A stretch of DNA of 64,000 nucleotides from an uncultured Chryseobacterium sp. (GCA_913774355.1 CAJYGB010000042.1:96324-160323), one strand, 5' to 3'. Positions 54,306-63,008 are shown, numbered from the stretch's first letter. The notes: generated by a model not told the origin, from the sequence alone. Translations and numbers: made by a program.

Positions 54306-56090
54306 ATGAAATTTACACAGGAGCAGCAGGACATTATCAACTCTTCCGGAAATATCAAGATCAATGCCGTCGCCGGATCGGGGAAAACCACCACCGTTAT
54401 CGAGTATGCCGCGACACGCCCGGCCGGAAGCAAAATCCTCTATCTGGTATTCAACAAAACGGTACGGATCGAAGCAACCAAAAAATTTGCTGATAAAGGA
54501 CTTCAGCAGGTAAAGGTGGAAACCGCCCATTCGCTGGCTTTCCGGCATATTGTTTTTAAGCACAATTACAAAGTACGGGCACAAGGCTACAAAACCCATG
54601 AGATTGCCGCACTTCTGAACCTACAAGGCAATGGGGAAAAACATGCGGAATATATTGTCGCTAATCACATCAACAAATGCATCGCTTATTTCTGCAACAG
54701 CGACCAACGGAAGGTCCAGGACCTGAATTACCTGGATACCGTTACCGACCCGAAAGCCAGAGCATTCGTTTCAACATTCTACGATTACATCATTGCCCAG
54801 ACCAGACTGTTGCTGAGCAAGATGGACAAAGGGGAAATCGAGGTGACCCACGACTTTTACCTGAAGAAATTCCAGCTGCTGAATCCGGAACTCGGTTATG
54901 ATTATATCCTCTTTGATGAAGGCCAGGATGCTTCCCCGGCGATGCTGGATCTTTTCTTTAAACAGAAAGCCGTAAAAGTAATCGTCGGCGATACCCATCA
55001 GCAGATCTACAGCTGGCGGTACGCCGTGAATTCCCTGGAGAAAGCAGACTTTACGACCCATCATCTGTCCACCAGCTTCCGGTTCGGGCAGGATATTGCC
55101 GGGTTGGCTTCGGAAATACTGGAACTGAAAAGCCATCTTGATGAAAACTTTAAAACCTCTGTTTCCATCACAGGAGCAGGCAACAGCAAAGAAATAAAAA
55201 CAAGAGCAACCCTGGCGAGAACCAATCTCGGGCTGCTGCTCAAAGCCATAGAATACGTAACGGAAAACAAAAGATCCAGACTTTATTTTGAAGGGAATAT
55301 CAGTTCCTACACCTATGCCGATGACGGTGCGTCACTTTATGATGTGCTGAACCTCTACAGCAACAAACGCCATCTCATTAAAGATGAGCTGATCCGTTCC
55401 ATGAAAGACCTGGCGGAGCTGGAAGATTATATTGAAAAAACGGAAGACGTGCAGCTTTCCCTGATGGTCGAAATTATTAAAGAATATGAAAATGAAGTCC
55501 CGGAAATCATTAACACCATCAAGAAAAGACATGTCGGGAACAACAACAAAGAGGAAGCAGACATGATTTTCTCTACCGTTCACCGCTGCAAAGGTATGGA
55601 ATACGATTCCGTTGAATTGGTAAATGATTTTATCTCCGAAAAAAGGCTGGATAAACTAAAGGAAGACCGCCAGAATTTTGAACTGAACATTCCTAAGCTC
55701 AACGAAGAGATCAATCTGCTGTACGTTGCCGTAACGAGGGCCAAAACCGATCTTTTCATTCCTGAAACGTTGCTGCCGGATACCTTTAATTCAGAATCAC
55801 CGCACATTCATGTTGTAAAAGTGAAAAATGAAGATGAAGAGCTACCGAAGAAAAATACTTTTGCCGGTGCTGAAAAGAATAGAAATAAAAAAGAGAAAAC
55901 CTATTCCGTAGAACAGATCCGGACGACCCACAAAGGAGCCTACAAGCCCTGGACCCAGGATGAAGATGATGAACTGGCCGGAATGTTCAGCGACGGCTGC
56001 CCGATTAAGGAAATCGCCGACCACCTCGGAAGAACCAGAGGAGCTATTGTTGCCCGGATCAAAAAACTGGAACTGGAAAATTTTTATTGA
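54306..56090 (+). CDS. UvrD/Rep-like superfamily 1 helicase with a C-terminal HTH (594 aa)
   Basis: SF1 helicase motifs: Walker A AVAGSGKTTT (21-30), motif II FDEGQDASP, motif III GDTHQQIYSWR, and the C-terminal motif VI LLYVAVTRAKTDL. Shorter than UvrD (about 720 aa) and of the UvrD_C_2 type. Residues ~545-594 form an appended SANT/Myb-like HTH: WTQDEDDELAGMFSDGCPIK with EIADHLGRTRGAIVARIKKL, an additional DNA-binding module. The segment ~505-545 is a basic linker. Similar small helicases occur in defence islands as well as housekeeping; no nuclease partner is adjacent. Confidence 0.9.
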   Translation: MKFTQEQQDIINSSGNIKINAVAGSGKTTTVIEYAATRPAGSKILYLVFNKTVRIEATKKFADKGLQQVKVETAHSLAFRHIVFKHNYKVRAQGYKTHEIAALLNLQGNGEKHAEYIVANHINKCIAYFCNSDQRKVQDLNYLDTVTDPKARAFVSTFYDYIIAQTRLLLSKMDKGEIEVTHDFYLKKFQLLNPELGYDYILFDEGQDASPAMLDLFFKQKAVKVIVGDTHQQIYSWRYAVNSLEKADFTTHHLSTSFRFGQDIAGLASEILELKSHLDENFKTSVSITGAGNSKEIKTRATLARTNLGLLLKAIEYVTENKRSRLYFEGNISSYTYADDGASLYDVLNLYSNKRHLIKDELIRSMKDLAELEDYIEKTEDVQLSLMVEIIKEYENEVPEIINTIKKRHVGNNNKEEADMIFSTVHRCKGMEYDSVELVNDFISEKRLDKLKEDRQNFELNIPKLNEEINLLYVAVTRAKTDLFIPETLLPDTFNSESPHIHVVKVKNEDEELPKKNTFAGAEKNRNKKEKTYSVEQIRTTHKGAYKPWTQDEDDELAGMFSDGCPIKEIADHLGRTRGAIVARIKKLELENFY

Positions 56091-56237
56091 TATAAGGCTG
56101 GAAGAAGGAAGCTGGATGCTGATTATTAATACTGCTGATCTTAAATATCAAATGATCTTACTTTTATTTTGAAAGTAAATTGTATTTGAATTCCTACTAT
56201 CCTATTCTTGTTCTTTCGTTAAATTAAATATCTTAAA

Positions 56238-56594
56238 ATGAAAAATATCAGATCTGTCACTCTTGAAAAATACGATACTTCTGGGTATGAATCCATAGAT
56301 CATTACATTTACAGAAATACGGAAGAAAACACATATGTCACCGCGCTCAGTCTGGAACTGGAAGAAGACGAAGATTCCCAATATCCTTTGGAAGACCTGT
56401 TGGATCGGTTCAACCTGTACATTTCCGGCTTTATCAATCCTGACAGGATCGAATCACAACATCTGAGTCTTGAATTTGCCGGCGATCCGGAAGATCTCCG
56501 TGAGTTTTTAAAAACCGTTATCGGTAAAAGGGTGTATAACATCGAAATGGAAGGCGAAGATGGCAAAACCTATGTAAAATTAGTTATTGAATAA
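56238..56594 (+). CDS. Unknown acidic protein (118 aa)
   Basis: Starts MKNIRSVTLEKYDTSGYESI; centre rich in Glu/Asp (LELEEDEDSQYPLEDLLDRF); ends VYNIEMEGEDGKTYVKLVIE. Family not recognised; similar in style to small immunity proteins. Confidence 0.55.
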   Translation: MKNIRSVTLEKYDTSGYESIDHYIYRNTEENTYVTALSLELEEDEDSQYPLEDLLDRFNLYISGFINPDRIESQHLSLEFAGDPEDLREFLKTVIGKRVYNIEMEGEDGKTYVKLVIE

Positions 56595-56777
56595 AATCAG
56601 CCTGCCCTAAACAATAAATTTAGTTGAAAAATCACCCTTGAAAACTATGAATTTTACAGATTTAGCCATAGCCGTTTCAAATTTTTGTTTTAAAGGCTGG
56701 TTAATAACGAGTAGATCCTCAGAAACATCCGGCAGAAATTTATTTCACTGTTAAAAAGGCAGGACGTTTAGATTTCC

Positions 56778-56785
56778 TACATTTG
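56778..56785 (+). promoter_or_regulatory. -7 box TACATTTG for the GNAT gene
   Basis: Exact TAnnTTTG, 18 bases before the ATG at 56804; it contains the in-frame TTG (56783) that would wrongly lengthen the gene. Confidence 0.6.
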
Positions 56786-56803
56786 CCTTTACAGAAAATT
56801 GAT

Positions 56804-57328
56804 ATGGAAAAAGAATTCAAACTGAGAGCCTGGAAAAAGGAAGATCTCAAAAGCCTCGTTAAATATGCCAATAATTTAAGCATCGCAAAAAATATGACCG
56901 ATATGTTTCCGCATCCTTATTCGGAAGCTGACGGAATGTCGTTTATTGAATTTGCTACTCAACCCGGTTCTGCCCATATCTTTGCCATTGAAGTAGACGG
57001 CGAAGCCGCTGGTGGTATCGGGATCCATCCTCAACACGACATTCACCGGAAGAACGCAGAGCTCGGCTACTGGCTGGGAAAACCTTTCTGGGGAATGGGA
57101 ATCATCAGCCGGGCCATCCGGCAGGCCCTGGATTTTGCTTTCCGGAATTATAATGACATCGACCGTATTTTTGCACGCCCGTTCGGCAGCAATACAGCAT
57201 CCCAGAAAGTCCTGGAAAAAAACGGATTTGTACGGGAAGCACATTTTGAGAAGACACTTATCAAAAATGGCGAATTGCAGGATGAGCTGGTGTATGCCGT
57301 ACGCAGGGAAAACTTTTATCAGGATTAA
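56804..57328 (+). CDS. GNAT-family N-acetyltransferase (174 aa)
   Basis: RimJ/RimL-type acetyltransferase: FKLRAWKKEDLKSLVKYANN at the start, AELGYWLGKPFWGMGIISRA with the acetyl-CoA pyrophosphate loop, and RIFARPFGSNTASQKVLEKNGF as the conserved closing motif. Substrate unknown. Starts at the ATG rather than the TTG in its promoter box. Followed 15 bp later by the DUF6624 gene. Confidence 0.92.
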   Translation: MEKEFKLRAWKKEDLKSLVKYANNLSIAKNMTDMFPHPYSEADGMSFIEFATQPGSAHIFAIEVDGEAAGGIGIHPQHDIHRKNAELGYWLGKPFWGMGIISRAIRQALDFAFRNYNDIDRIFARPFGSNTASQKVLEKNGFVREAHFEKTLIKNGELQDELVYAVRRENFYQD

Positions 57329-57343
57329 CATTCTCTTCACTTT

Positions 57344-57943
57344 ATGGATTTTAAAAGCATCGCCAAAAAAATAATCGGTCTTAAAAATGCAGATCTTGAA
57401 CTCCGGGATCGGTTGATCGGAAACGGAGAACTCGGAAACGGCTATCATGGAGAAATGCAGGCTCTTCATCATAAAAATGCCGAAATACTGGATGAAATCA
57501 TCGATCATATCGGCTATCCTACCACTGAAAAAGTAGGCAAAGAAGCTTCTGAAGCTGCCTGGATCGTTATCCAACATGCCATCGCCCGGCCGGATTTCAT
57601 GAGGAAATGCCTGAAGCTGCTGGAAGATTCCACTCCTGAAACCCATGCTGAGAGAATAAATACCGCCTATTTATCCGACCGGATTGCCGTTTTCGAAGGA
57701 CGACCGCAATTATACGGAACCCAATTCGACTGGAACGAAAACGGTAAGTTGAGCCCGAATATTTATGATGATCTGAATAAAGTGAACGAGAGAAGAAAAT
57801 CACTCGGTCTGAATTCACTGGAAGACCAAACTGCCAGTATCAGAAACCGCGCCCGGAAAGAAAACCAGCATCCTCCGGCAGATCTGAAGCAAAGAAACGA
57901 AGACATGGAAGCCTGGAAAAAATCCGTGGGATGGATTACTTAA
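57344..57943 (+). CDS. DUF6624-family protein (199 aa)
   Basis: The pattern IIDHIGYPTTEKVGKEASEA with AWIVIQHAIARPDFMRKCL is typical of DUF6624, a family often found beside toxins and among immunity genes in Bacteroidota. ERINTAYLSDRIAVFEGRPQ and LYGTQFDW follow, also family signatures. Probably co-transcribed with the GNAT gene. Confidence 0.85.
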   Translation: MDFKSIAKKIIGLKNADLELRDRLIGNGELGNGYHGEMQALHHKNAEILDEIIDHIGYPTTEKVGKEASEAAWIVIQHAIARPDFMRKCLKLLEDSTPETHAERINTAYLSDRIAVFEGRPQLYGTQFDWNENGKLSPNIYDDLNKVNERRKSLGLNSLEDQTASIRNRARKENQHPPADLKQRNEDMEAWKKSVGWIT

Positions 57944-58001
57944 AACCTTCCGGCATCCAGCTTCCTTCTTCCAGCCTGTTTATTTCGAGTTAAGTTAAAT
58001 A

Positions 58002-58442
58002 TTACGCAAGGAAAGGTCTCGTTTTAATTTCGGAAAGCTGGATCGCTGTGGTTGGAATCCCGTAGGAAATTAATCGATCGATAAGCTGCTCCAGGTGCCG
58101 GCTGTCTTTCAGCACACATTCTGTGATCAGGCAGGATTCGCCTGTTACCCTTTTGCAGCTGAGGATTTCCGGAAACCGGTGCACATCATCGATAAACCTG
58201 CGGAATTCATCATTCTTAAATTTCAGACTAATTACCACTTTCAGCGAATAGCCCAGTTTTTCATAATCGACCTCTACGGTAAACTGCTTAATAACTCCAT
58301 TATCAATAAGATTCTGTACCCTCTCTTTGGTCGCCGATTGAGACAGGGAAATTTTACGCCCTATTTCGGCATAACTTAACCGGGAATTTTCATTCAGGAT
58401 CTTTAAAATCCGGTAATCGTAATCATCCAATATTATTTTCAC
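58002..58442 (-). CDS. Lrp/AsnC-family transcriptional regulator (146 aa)
   Basis: N-terminal winged HTH (YDYRILKILNENSRLSYAEI and GRKISLSQSATKERVQNLI) and C-terminal RAM/AsnC ligand-binding domain (FRRFIDDVHRFPEILSCKRV and TGESCLITECVLKD). Such regulators sense amino acids. The gene it would normally face is absent: upstream (58443-58770) there is only an orphan hairpin before the accessory region. Confidence 0.93.
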   Translation of the reverse strand: MKIILDDYDYRILKILNENSRLSYAEIGRKISLSQSATKERVQNLIDNGVIKQFTVEVDYEKLGYSLKVVISLKFKNDEFRRFIDDVHRFPEILSCKRVTGESCLITECVLKDSRHLEQLIDRLISYGIPTTAIQLSEIKTRPFLA

Positions 58443-58604
58443 TGAAAGATATTTAATTTACAATTAATTCAATGCAAATTTAAAAATTTAACCATTAAAT
58501 CCGTTTTCAGGTTGACAGAGTATTAATGAATTTTGTATCCTTAAAAAAATAGGATAATAATATACTAGTTAATACCAAATTAATTAAACAACATTTCAAA
58601 ACTT

Positions 58605-58632
58605 AGACAGCACCAATCTTTTAGTGCTGTCT
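58605..58632 (+). terminator. Orphan terminator-like hairpin
   Basis: AGACAGCAC (58605-58613) and GTGCTGTCT (58624-58632) form a perfect 9-bp stem followed by TTTTT, but no plus-strand gene ends before it; the nearest plus-strand gene stops at 57943 with the lrp-like gene in between. It could end a small RNA or be left from a deleted gene. The rest of 58443-58770 is AT-rich and shows no gene. Confidence 0.65.
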
Positions 58633-58770
58633 TTTTGTATCTGAAATCACTAAAAAACAAATATAATTTACTGACAATCAAACTAAAACAAGATAAAAAT
58701 CATAAAAATTTGTTTCCCTGCATTGTTCTGCCTCGATCTTTTTTATTAAATTTATATATACTAATAAAAT

Positions 58771-59742
58771 ATGATAATTCACAGAGTAACAAAGCTTTTC
58801 AATCTTGGATTTAATGATCCTACAGATTCTATAACGAATATGATGGAAGCATTTAATACAGAACAGAAATGTAGAGAATATTTGGAAGACTTACTTTGGT
58901 ACAACGACCCAATATGTACTAATTGTTTAAGTGAGCGACCTGACCATTACAAATTAAAAAAGAATGGTGAATTCAATGGTATCTATAAATGCAAGAATTG
59001 TAGAATAAATTTTAATGTGAAAATTGGAACGATGTTCGAAAATTCAGCAATTCCACTAAGAAAATGGTTCTATGCAATCTATATTTTCACATCACACAAA
59101 AAAGGTATTAGCAGTCATCAATTATCAAGAGATATTGGCGTAACGCAGAAAACTGCATGGTTCATGCTTTCGAGGATAAGACACTCATTACGTTCTGAAA
59201 AAGTTAAAAGTTTTGATGGTGACACTCAAGTGGATGAGACTTATATAGGTGGTAAAAATCATAAAAAATCATGGCAAAAAAGAGTAGAAAATACCCAGGG
59301 AAGAAGTACTAAAACAAAAGCTGTTGTATTTGGTTTACTTAGTAATGGAAAAGTATCCACAGAAATAGTTCCTAACACAAAAGGAAAAACTCTCACAACG
59401 ATTATTAAAAACATGGTAAAAAGAGGTTCTATTGTGGTTAGTGATGGTTGGAAAGGTTATTCACAAGTACACAAACATTATGAACATAAAAGTATACCTC
59501 ATACTAGAGGTCAATACGTGAAAGATTCTTATCATACTAACAGTATCGAAGGTTTTTGGAGTTTACTAAAACGAGGAATACTTGGTATTTATCATTCAGT
59601 TAGTCCGAAACATTTACAGAAATATTGTGATGAATTTTCCTTCAGATATAATACTAAGGATTTTGATGAAGGTAATCGATTTAATTTTGCTTTATATTGT
59701 GCATTTGAGGAACGACTTACTTATGAGGAGCTGATTGCTTAG
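58771..59742 (+). CDS. IS1595-type (ISXO2-like) transposase (323 aa)
   Basis: Zinc ribbon CTNC...CKNC at ~49-75, HTH around IGVTQKTAWFMLSRIRHSLR, and the ISXO2-like DDE domain: DGDTQVDETYIGGKNHKKSW (first D/E), VVSDGWKGYSQ (second D) and TNSIEGFWSLLKRGILGIYH (last acid). Codons are AT-rich. I found no convincing terminal inverted repeats or target duplication on either side, so it may be a domesticated or decayed copy rather than a mobile element. A second start MMEAFNTEQ is possible ~23 codons in. Confidence 0.85.
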   Translation: MIIHRVTKLFNLGFNDPTDSITNMMEAFNTEQKCREYLEDLLWYNDPICTNCLSERPDHYKLKKNGEFNGIYKCKNCRINFNVKIGTMFENSAIPLRKWFYAIYIFTSHKKGISSHQLSRDIGVTQKTAWFMLSRIRHSLRSEKVKSFDGDTQVDETYIGGKNHKKSWQKRVENTQGRSTKTKAVVFGLLSNGKVSTEIVPNTKGKTLTTIIKNMVKRGSIVVSDGWKGYSQVHKHYEHKSIPHTRGQYVKDSYHTNSIEGFWSLLKRGILGIYHSVSPKHLQKYCDEFSFRYNTKDFDEGNRFNFALYCAFEERLTYEELIA

Positions 59743-59913
59743 AAATTCACTCAGCTTATAAATATAAAATAAGGATATAGATTATTACATTATAACAATA
59801 TGAACTTTATATGCTTAAATTATTAAAAGGTATATATTTTGTTGCATATAAAAGAAATGTTGCAACTAAAGATGAAAGTAAAGATAAAACTTTTATATAT
59901 CATCTATATAATG

Positions 59914-59921
59914 TAACTTTG
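59914..59921 (+). promoter_or_regulatory. -7 box TAACTTTG before the Panacea-domain gene
   Basis: Exact TAnnTTTG, 59 bases before the ATG at 59981. 59743-59913 is AT-rich with no gene. Confidence 0.55.
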
Positions 59922-59940
59922 TAAAAATTATACAATATAA

Positions 59941-59958
59941 GTTCTTCCAAACGAGAAC
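59941..59958. promoter_or_regulatory. Inverted repeat GTTCT-N8-AGAAC in the leader
   Basis: GTTCT (59941-59945) and AGAAC (59954-59958) flank eight bases just after the predicted transcription start. A site for autoregulation by the antitoxin is possible. Confidence 0.3.
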
Positions 59959-59980
59959 AATACAAACTAATCTACTACAA

Positions 59981-60508
59981 ATGTTTAATATTGATAAAAG
60001 TAAATCAATAAATTCTCTTATATATATTATAAAGGAATTAAAGAAACGTCAAAAGAAGACAGATTTACATAAAGTCATGAAACTTCTTTATTTTGCTGAC
60101 CGAGAACACTTGGTAAAGTATGGTTTCCCTATTTCAGGTGATACATATCTCAAGCAGACATTTGGTCCTGTACCTTCATTTATGAATTATGTTGCAAAAA
60201 ATGAACAACATGATTTTAAAGGTTGTGTGGATATAAAAAGAAAAGGTCGAGTAAGTATTTTATCTACAAAAAAAGACGTTGATTTAGATGACTTGTCACA
60301 AAGTGAAATAGAAGCTTTAAATTTTGCAATTAGTAACTTTTCAGATTATACATTTGAAGAGTTAACAGAAATTAGTCACGATTATGCTTGGACAAATTCA
60401 GATTGGGAAATTGATTATCTTAAAATTGCTATAGAAGGAAATGCTAGTGAAGATATTATAGCATTTATAAAACAAAATGAAATTAATAATAAAATTTCAT
60501 TTCTTTAA
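59981..60508 (+). CDS. Panacea-domain antitoxin (SocA/DUF4065 family, 175 aa)
   Basis: The Panacea core is clear: HKVMKLLYFADREHLVKYGF, then PISGDTYLKQTFGPVPSFMN, then the C-terminal ALNFAISNFSDYTFEELTEI and SHDYAWTN. Panacea domains neutralise many unrelated toxin types encoded next to them. Here the stop codon overlaps the start of the next gene by one base (TAATG), a tightly coupled antitoxin-first pair. AT-rich composition marks it as acquired. Confidence 0.9.
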   Translation: MFNIDKSKSINSLIYIIKELKKRQKKTDLHKVMKLLYFADREHLVKYGFPISGDTYLKQTFGPVPSFMNYVAKNEQHDFKGCVDIKRKGRVSILSTKKDVDLDDLSQSEIEALNFAISNFSDYTFEELTEISHDYAWTNSDWEIDYLKIAIEGNASEDIIAFIKQNEINNKISFL

Positions 60509-60963
60509 TGTCATTGGGTGATTCCTTTCCTGAAAGTTTTAGGAATGAGTTTGCGAAAAGAAATATTGACCCTGGAGCTGCTATATTAATAGAATTACCA
60601 GAATTTAATCTTACATATAAAAAGTATGTGATTTTTTTAGCCAAAGATAATATAGATTTTGCTAAGTGTGGAATTTTAGTTATTAATTCTGAAATAAATG
60701 AGAATGTAAATAGAAATCCTTTTTTAAAATCTCAACATGTAAGTATAGATTGTGCTAGACATGATTTTCTAGAAATAGATAGTTTTATTGATTGTACAAA
60801 AATACATCCACAAAATCTTCAACATATCATTGATTATATTATTAAAAATCCAGAGAAAATTTGTGGCAATGTAGAAAAAGATATTATGGTAAAAGTTATT
60901 AATGTCTTAAGTATTAGTCCTTATATATCTAAAAATGAAAAAAGAAAATATAATTTAATCTAA
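60508..60963 (+). CDS. Candidate toxin partner of the Panacea antitoxin (151 aa)
   Basis: I cannot assign a family. The alternation of hydrophobic strands (GAAILIELPEFNLTYKKYVI, AKCGILVINSEI, HVSIDCARHDFLEIDSFIDC) and a helical end loosely recall the MazF/PemK-type barrel, with CTKI where MazF has a conserved ...DKIR-type strand; this is a guess. Translation is coupled to the antitoxin (one-base overlap) and a terminator sits on its stop codon, so the two form a closed two-gene unit, as expected for PanAT systems. Confidence 0.65.
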   Translation: MSLGDSFPESFRNEFAKRNIDPGAAILIELPEFNLTYKKYVIFLAKDNIDFAKCGILVINSEINENVNRNPFLKSQHVSIDCARHDFLEIDSFIDCTKIHPQNLQHIIDYIIKNPEKICGNVEKDIMVKVINVLSISPYISKNEKRKYNLI

Positions 60964-60991
60964 CAGGAATACAATTGTATTCCTGTTTTTT
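60962..60991. terminator. Terminator of the Panacea-toxin pair
   Basis: AACAGGAATACAA and TTGTATTCCTGTT form a perfect 26-base palindrome followed by T6. It overlaps the toxin stop codon and may also serve the convergent gene at 61009. Confidence 0.85.
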
Positions 60992-61008
60992 ATTTATCTG
61001 TATTTAAT

Positions 61009-62115
61009 TTATAATCCTAAAACTCCGGTTGAAGCACTTAAATAGTTGATAAACTCATCTGAATACTTATAGTAATTTTTATCTGAATCATTACGATCAG
61101 TCCAACCAAATAATTTGTCATTTAAATCAACTTGTTTTTTATTCAAAAGATTAGCAGATTTTGTTAGGGTTGTCCATGCTGAAATATCAGTTTTAGACAT
61201 TCTATTTCTTTGCATTCTATATAATCTTACATAATGATGTAATTTAGAAATCATGGCTATGGTTTGCTTTCTAATAGCTTGTCGTTCTTCAAACCAAATA
61301 TCAAGTTTTTTAAGATAATCTTGGTCTTTTTGCAAAACCCTACTTAATGATCCATTACAAGAAATGTCATAATATTTGGTTTTAATATATTTGTAACCCT
61401 TATCATCATATATTGTATAACCAAATTTTTTAGCAATTGAGACTCCATCATTTGCAAAATTGCTTGTTTGTATCCTGTCATATATTTCATGAGAAAGTAA
61501 ATAGTAAGAATTATTTTCAGAATTCTTAATTAAAATCGAGCCTTCTCCATCTTGACCGTATTCTTCAAAAATTTTATCGGAAACTTCATTTTCAACAAAT
61601 TTACCTTCTCTTGTTTCTATTGCAATTGTTATGTATTTTGAAATTACATCATAATCACCTTTAATTGTTGAAAAATTTAAAATTGTTTTTTCACCATCTT
61701 GAAAATATGCCATTCTTTTTGATTTATTTGCTGACTTAACAAATCCATCTTTGTATTTATATTCTTCTGAAAATGTTTTTTCTTTTTCCAGCATTTCAGG
61801 ATATTCTTTTACAACAGGTGGAATATATGAAGATGATTTATTAGGATTATTCATATATTCATCATATGACTCTTTCGCTAATTTTTTGGAATTAAGAAAT
61901 AAATCATAATAGTAGGTTGGTACTTTTCCTTTGATAAAGGTATAATCATCAATTTCTTTACTTGCAATGACTTTTATATCATTTTCATTAATTTTTACTT
62001 TATTGACAACTTCATCATCAATTATAAGTTTTTCTTGTCCTAATAAAGAGAGATTTGTTAGCATCAAAATAGAACATGATGCTACTGCTTTGAATGTAGA
62101 GAATTCAAATTTCAT
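61009..62115 (-). CDS. Exported protein of unknown function (368 aa)
   Basis: The ATG at 62115 gives MKFEFSTFKAVASCSILMLT...LSLLGQ, a signal peptide; an earlier ATG at 62160 would add 15 residues and is rejected. The protein is Lys/Asn/Tyr-rich, with a beta-like middle (TILNFSTIKGDYDVISKYIT) and helical C-terminus (QTIAMISKLHHYVRLYRMQR). Cysteines are few. Family not recognised. AT-rich; a copy of the TGTGGTAAT motif starts 3 bases upstream of its start codon. Confidence 0.65.
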   Translation of the reverse strand: MKFEFSTFKAVASCSILMLTNLSLLGQEKLIIDDEVVNKVKINENDIKVIASKEIDDYTFIKGKVPTYYYDLFLNSKKLAKESYDEYMNNPNKSSSYIPPVVKEYPEMLEKEKTFSEEYKYKDGFVKSANKSKRMAYFQDGEKTILNFSTIKGDYDVISKYITIAIETREGKFVENEVSDKIFEEYGQDGEGSILIKNSENNSYYLLSHEIYDRIQTSNFANDGVSIAKKFGYTIYDDKGYKYIKTKYYDISCNGSLSRVLQKDQDYLKKLDIWFEERQAIRKQTIAMISKLHHYVRLYRMQRNRMSKTDISAWTTLTKSANLLNKKQVDLNDKLFGWTDRNDSDKNYYKYSDEFINYLSASTGVLGL

Positions 62116-62117
62116 TG

Positions 62118-62303
62118 TGTGGTAATTTAAGGTTTGACATAAAAAATAAAGCGTGGACATTGTACCACGTCAACCTTAGGATTACCACACCCTAAAAAAC
62201 AATGATACAAGCCACGCCAAAACTGGCGTACCTTATACACATTATTTGTCTTTTCTATGGGTGAAGTAAAAAATTACTTCGTTGTGGTAATTTTAGGTTG
62301 ACA
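62118..62303. repeat. Three copies of a 21-22-bp motif TGTGGTAAT...AGGTTGACA
   Basis: Copies lie at 62118-62139 (plus), 62169-62189 (minus) and 62283-62303 (plus); they differ at only a few central bases. The first two form an inverted pair with a 29-base gap. Between copies two and three is a hairpin ACGCCA-AAAC-TGGCGT. Such a layout can be element ends, a recombination site or paired operators. 62161-62447 holds no gene. Confidence 0.75.
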
Positions 62304-62400
62304 ATAATGCAAAAAGCACGATTTATTTTACATTCCTTTACAGAATGATTTTATTTTTAATAATACAAATATATAAAAAAGATTTAAGGCTGAAAAACGC

Positions 62401-62425
62401 AAAACCCTCTATTTTAGAGGGTTTT
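62401..62425 (-). terminator. Terminator of the two-gene membrane operon
   Basis: AAAACCCTCTA and TAGAGGGTTTT pair perfectly over 11 bp with a TTT loop; it lies just after the stop codon of the 62448-63008 gene. Confidence 0.85.
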
Positions 62426-62447
62426 GTATATGATATTACTTATTTAA

Positions 62448-63008
62448 TTATTGGAATTCGTAAGAATTATAGGCATCGGTTGCACCTGCATATGACATTT
62501 TATATGAACCATCTACCAGCTTCGACTTTAATATACTCAAACTGTCTGTTATCAATGCAATTGCAAAAATTAACAATATGACCGGAACAACAATTGGTAC
62601 AATTATATAAATCCATCCGCCAGAATTCACAACTAAAGATTTAACTGCTGCTCGGGTTATTTCTTTATCAATTTTTTTCAATTCATCAAACTTAGAATTT
62701 TTTATCAATTCTGAATGTTTCGACACTTCCTTTAATAATTTTTCATCACTTCTAACTTTTGATGCATAATATAAATTTGAAAAATTATATGTTGGTAACA
62801 GATTAATTGTTTTTGAAGCATAGTCATCTAGTAAATCAAACGTCTCATCATCACATGCATTTATATTGATTAACTTAAAATTTCTTAATTTATCTCTTGT
62901 TTCAAAAAGTTTATATCTAATTTCCATTCTAAACATTGGTGATAGAATAGACTCATATATAAAATGAAACATTGCGCAAATAAATAGGATTATAAATAAA
63001 TTTGCCAT
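62448..63008 (-). CDS. Unknown membrane protein (186 aa)
   Basis: One helix at the N-terminus (LFIILFICAMFHFIYESIL), a cytosolic helical middle (~25-125), and a strong hydrophobic helix (IYIIVPIVVPVILLIFAIAL) at ~133-155, ending YAGATDAYNSYEFQ. Family not recognised. Start is 2 bases after the stop of the gene before it, so the two are one operon. Confidence 0.6.
   Translation of the reverse strand: MANLFIILFICAMFHFIYESILSPMFRMEIRYKLFETRDKLRNFKLININACDDETFDLLDDYASKTINLLPTYNFSNLYYASKVRSDEKLLKEVSKHSELIKNSKFDELKKIDKEITRAAVKSLVVNSGGWIYIIVPIVVPVILLIFAIALITDSLSILKSKLVDGSYKMSYAGATDAYNSYEFQ

Noticed and set aside
56876-57646. 256-codon minus-strand frame
   Set aside because: Shadow of the GNAT and DUF6624 genes, both with family signatures on the plus strand.
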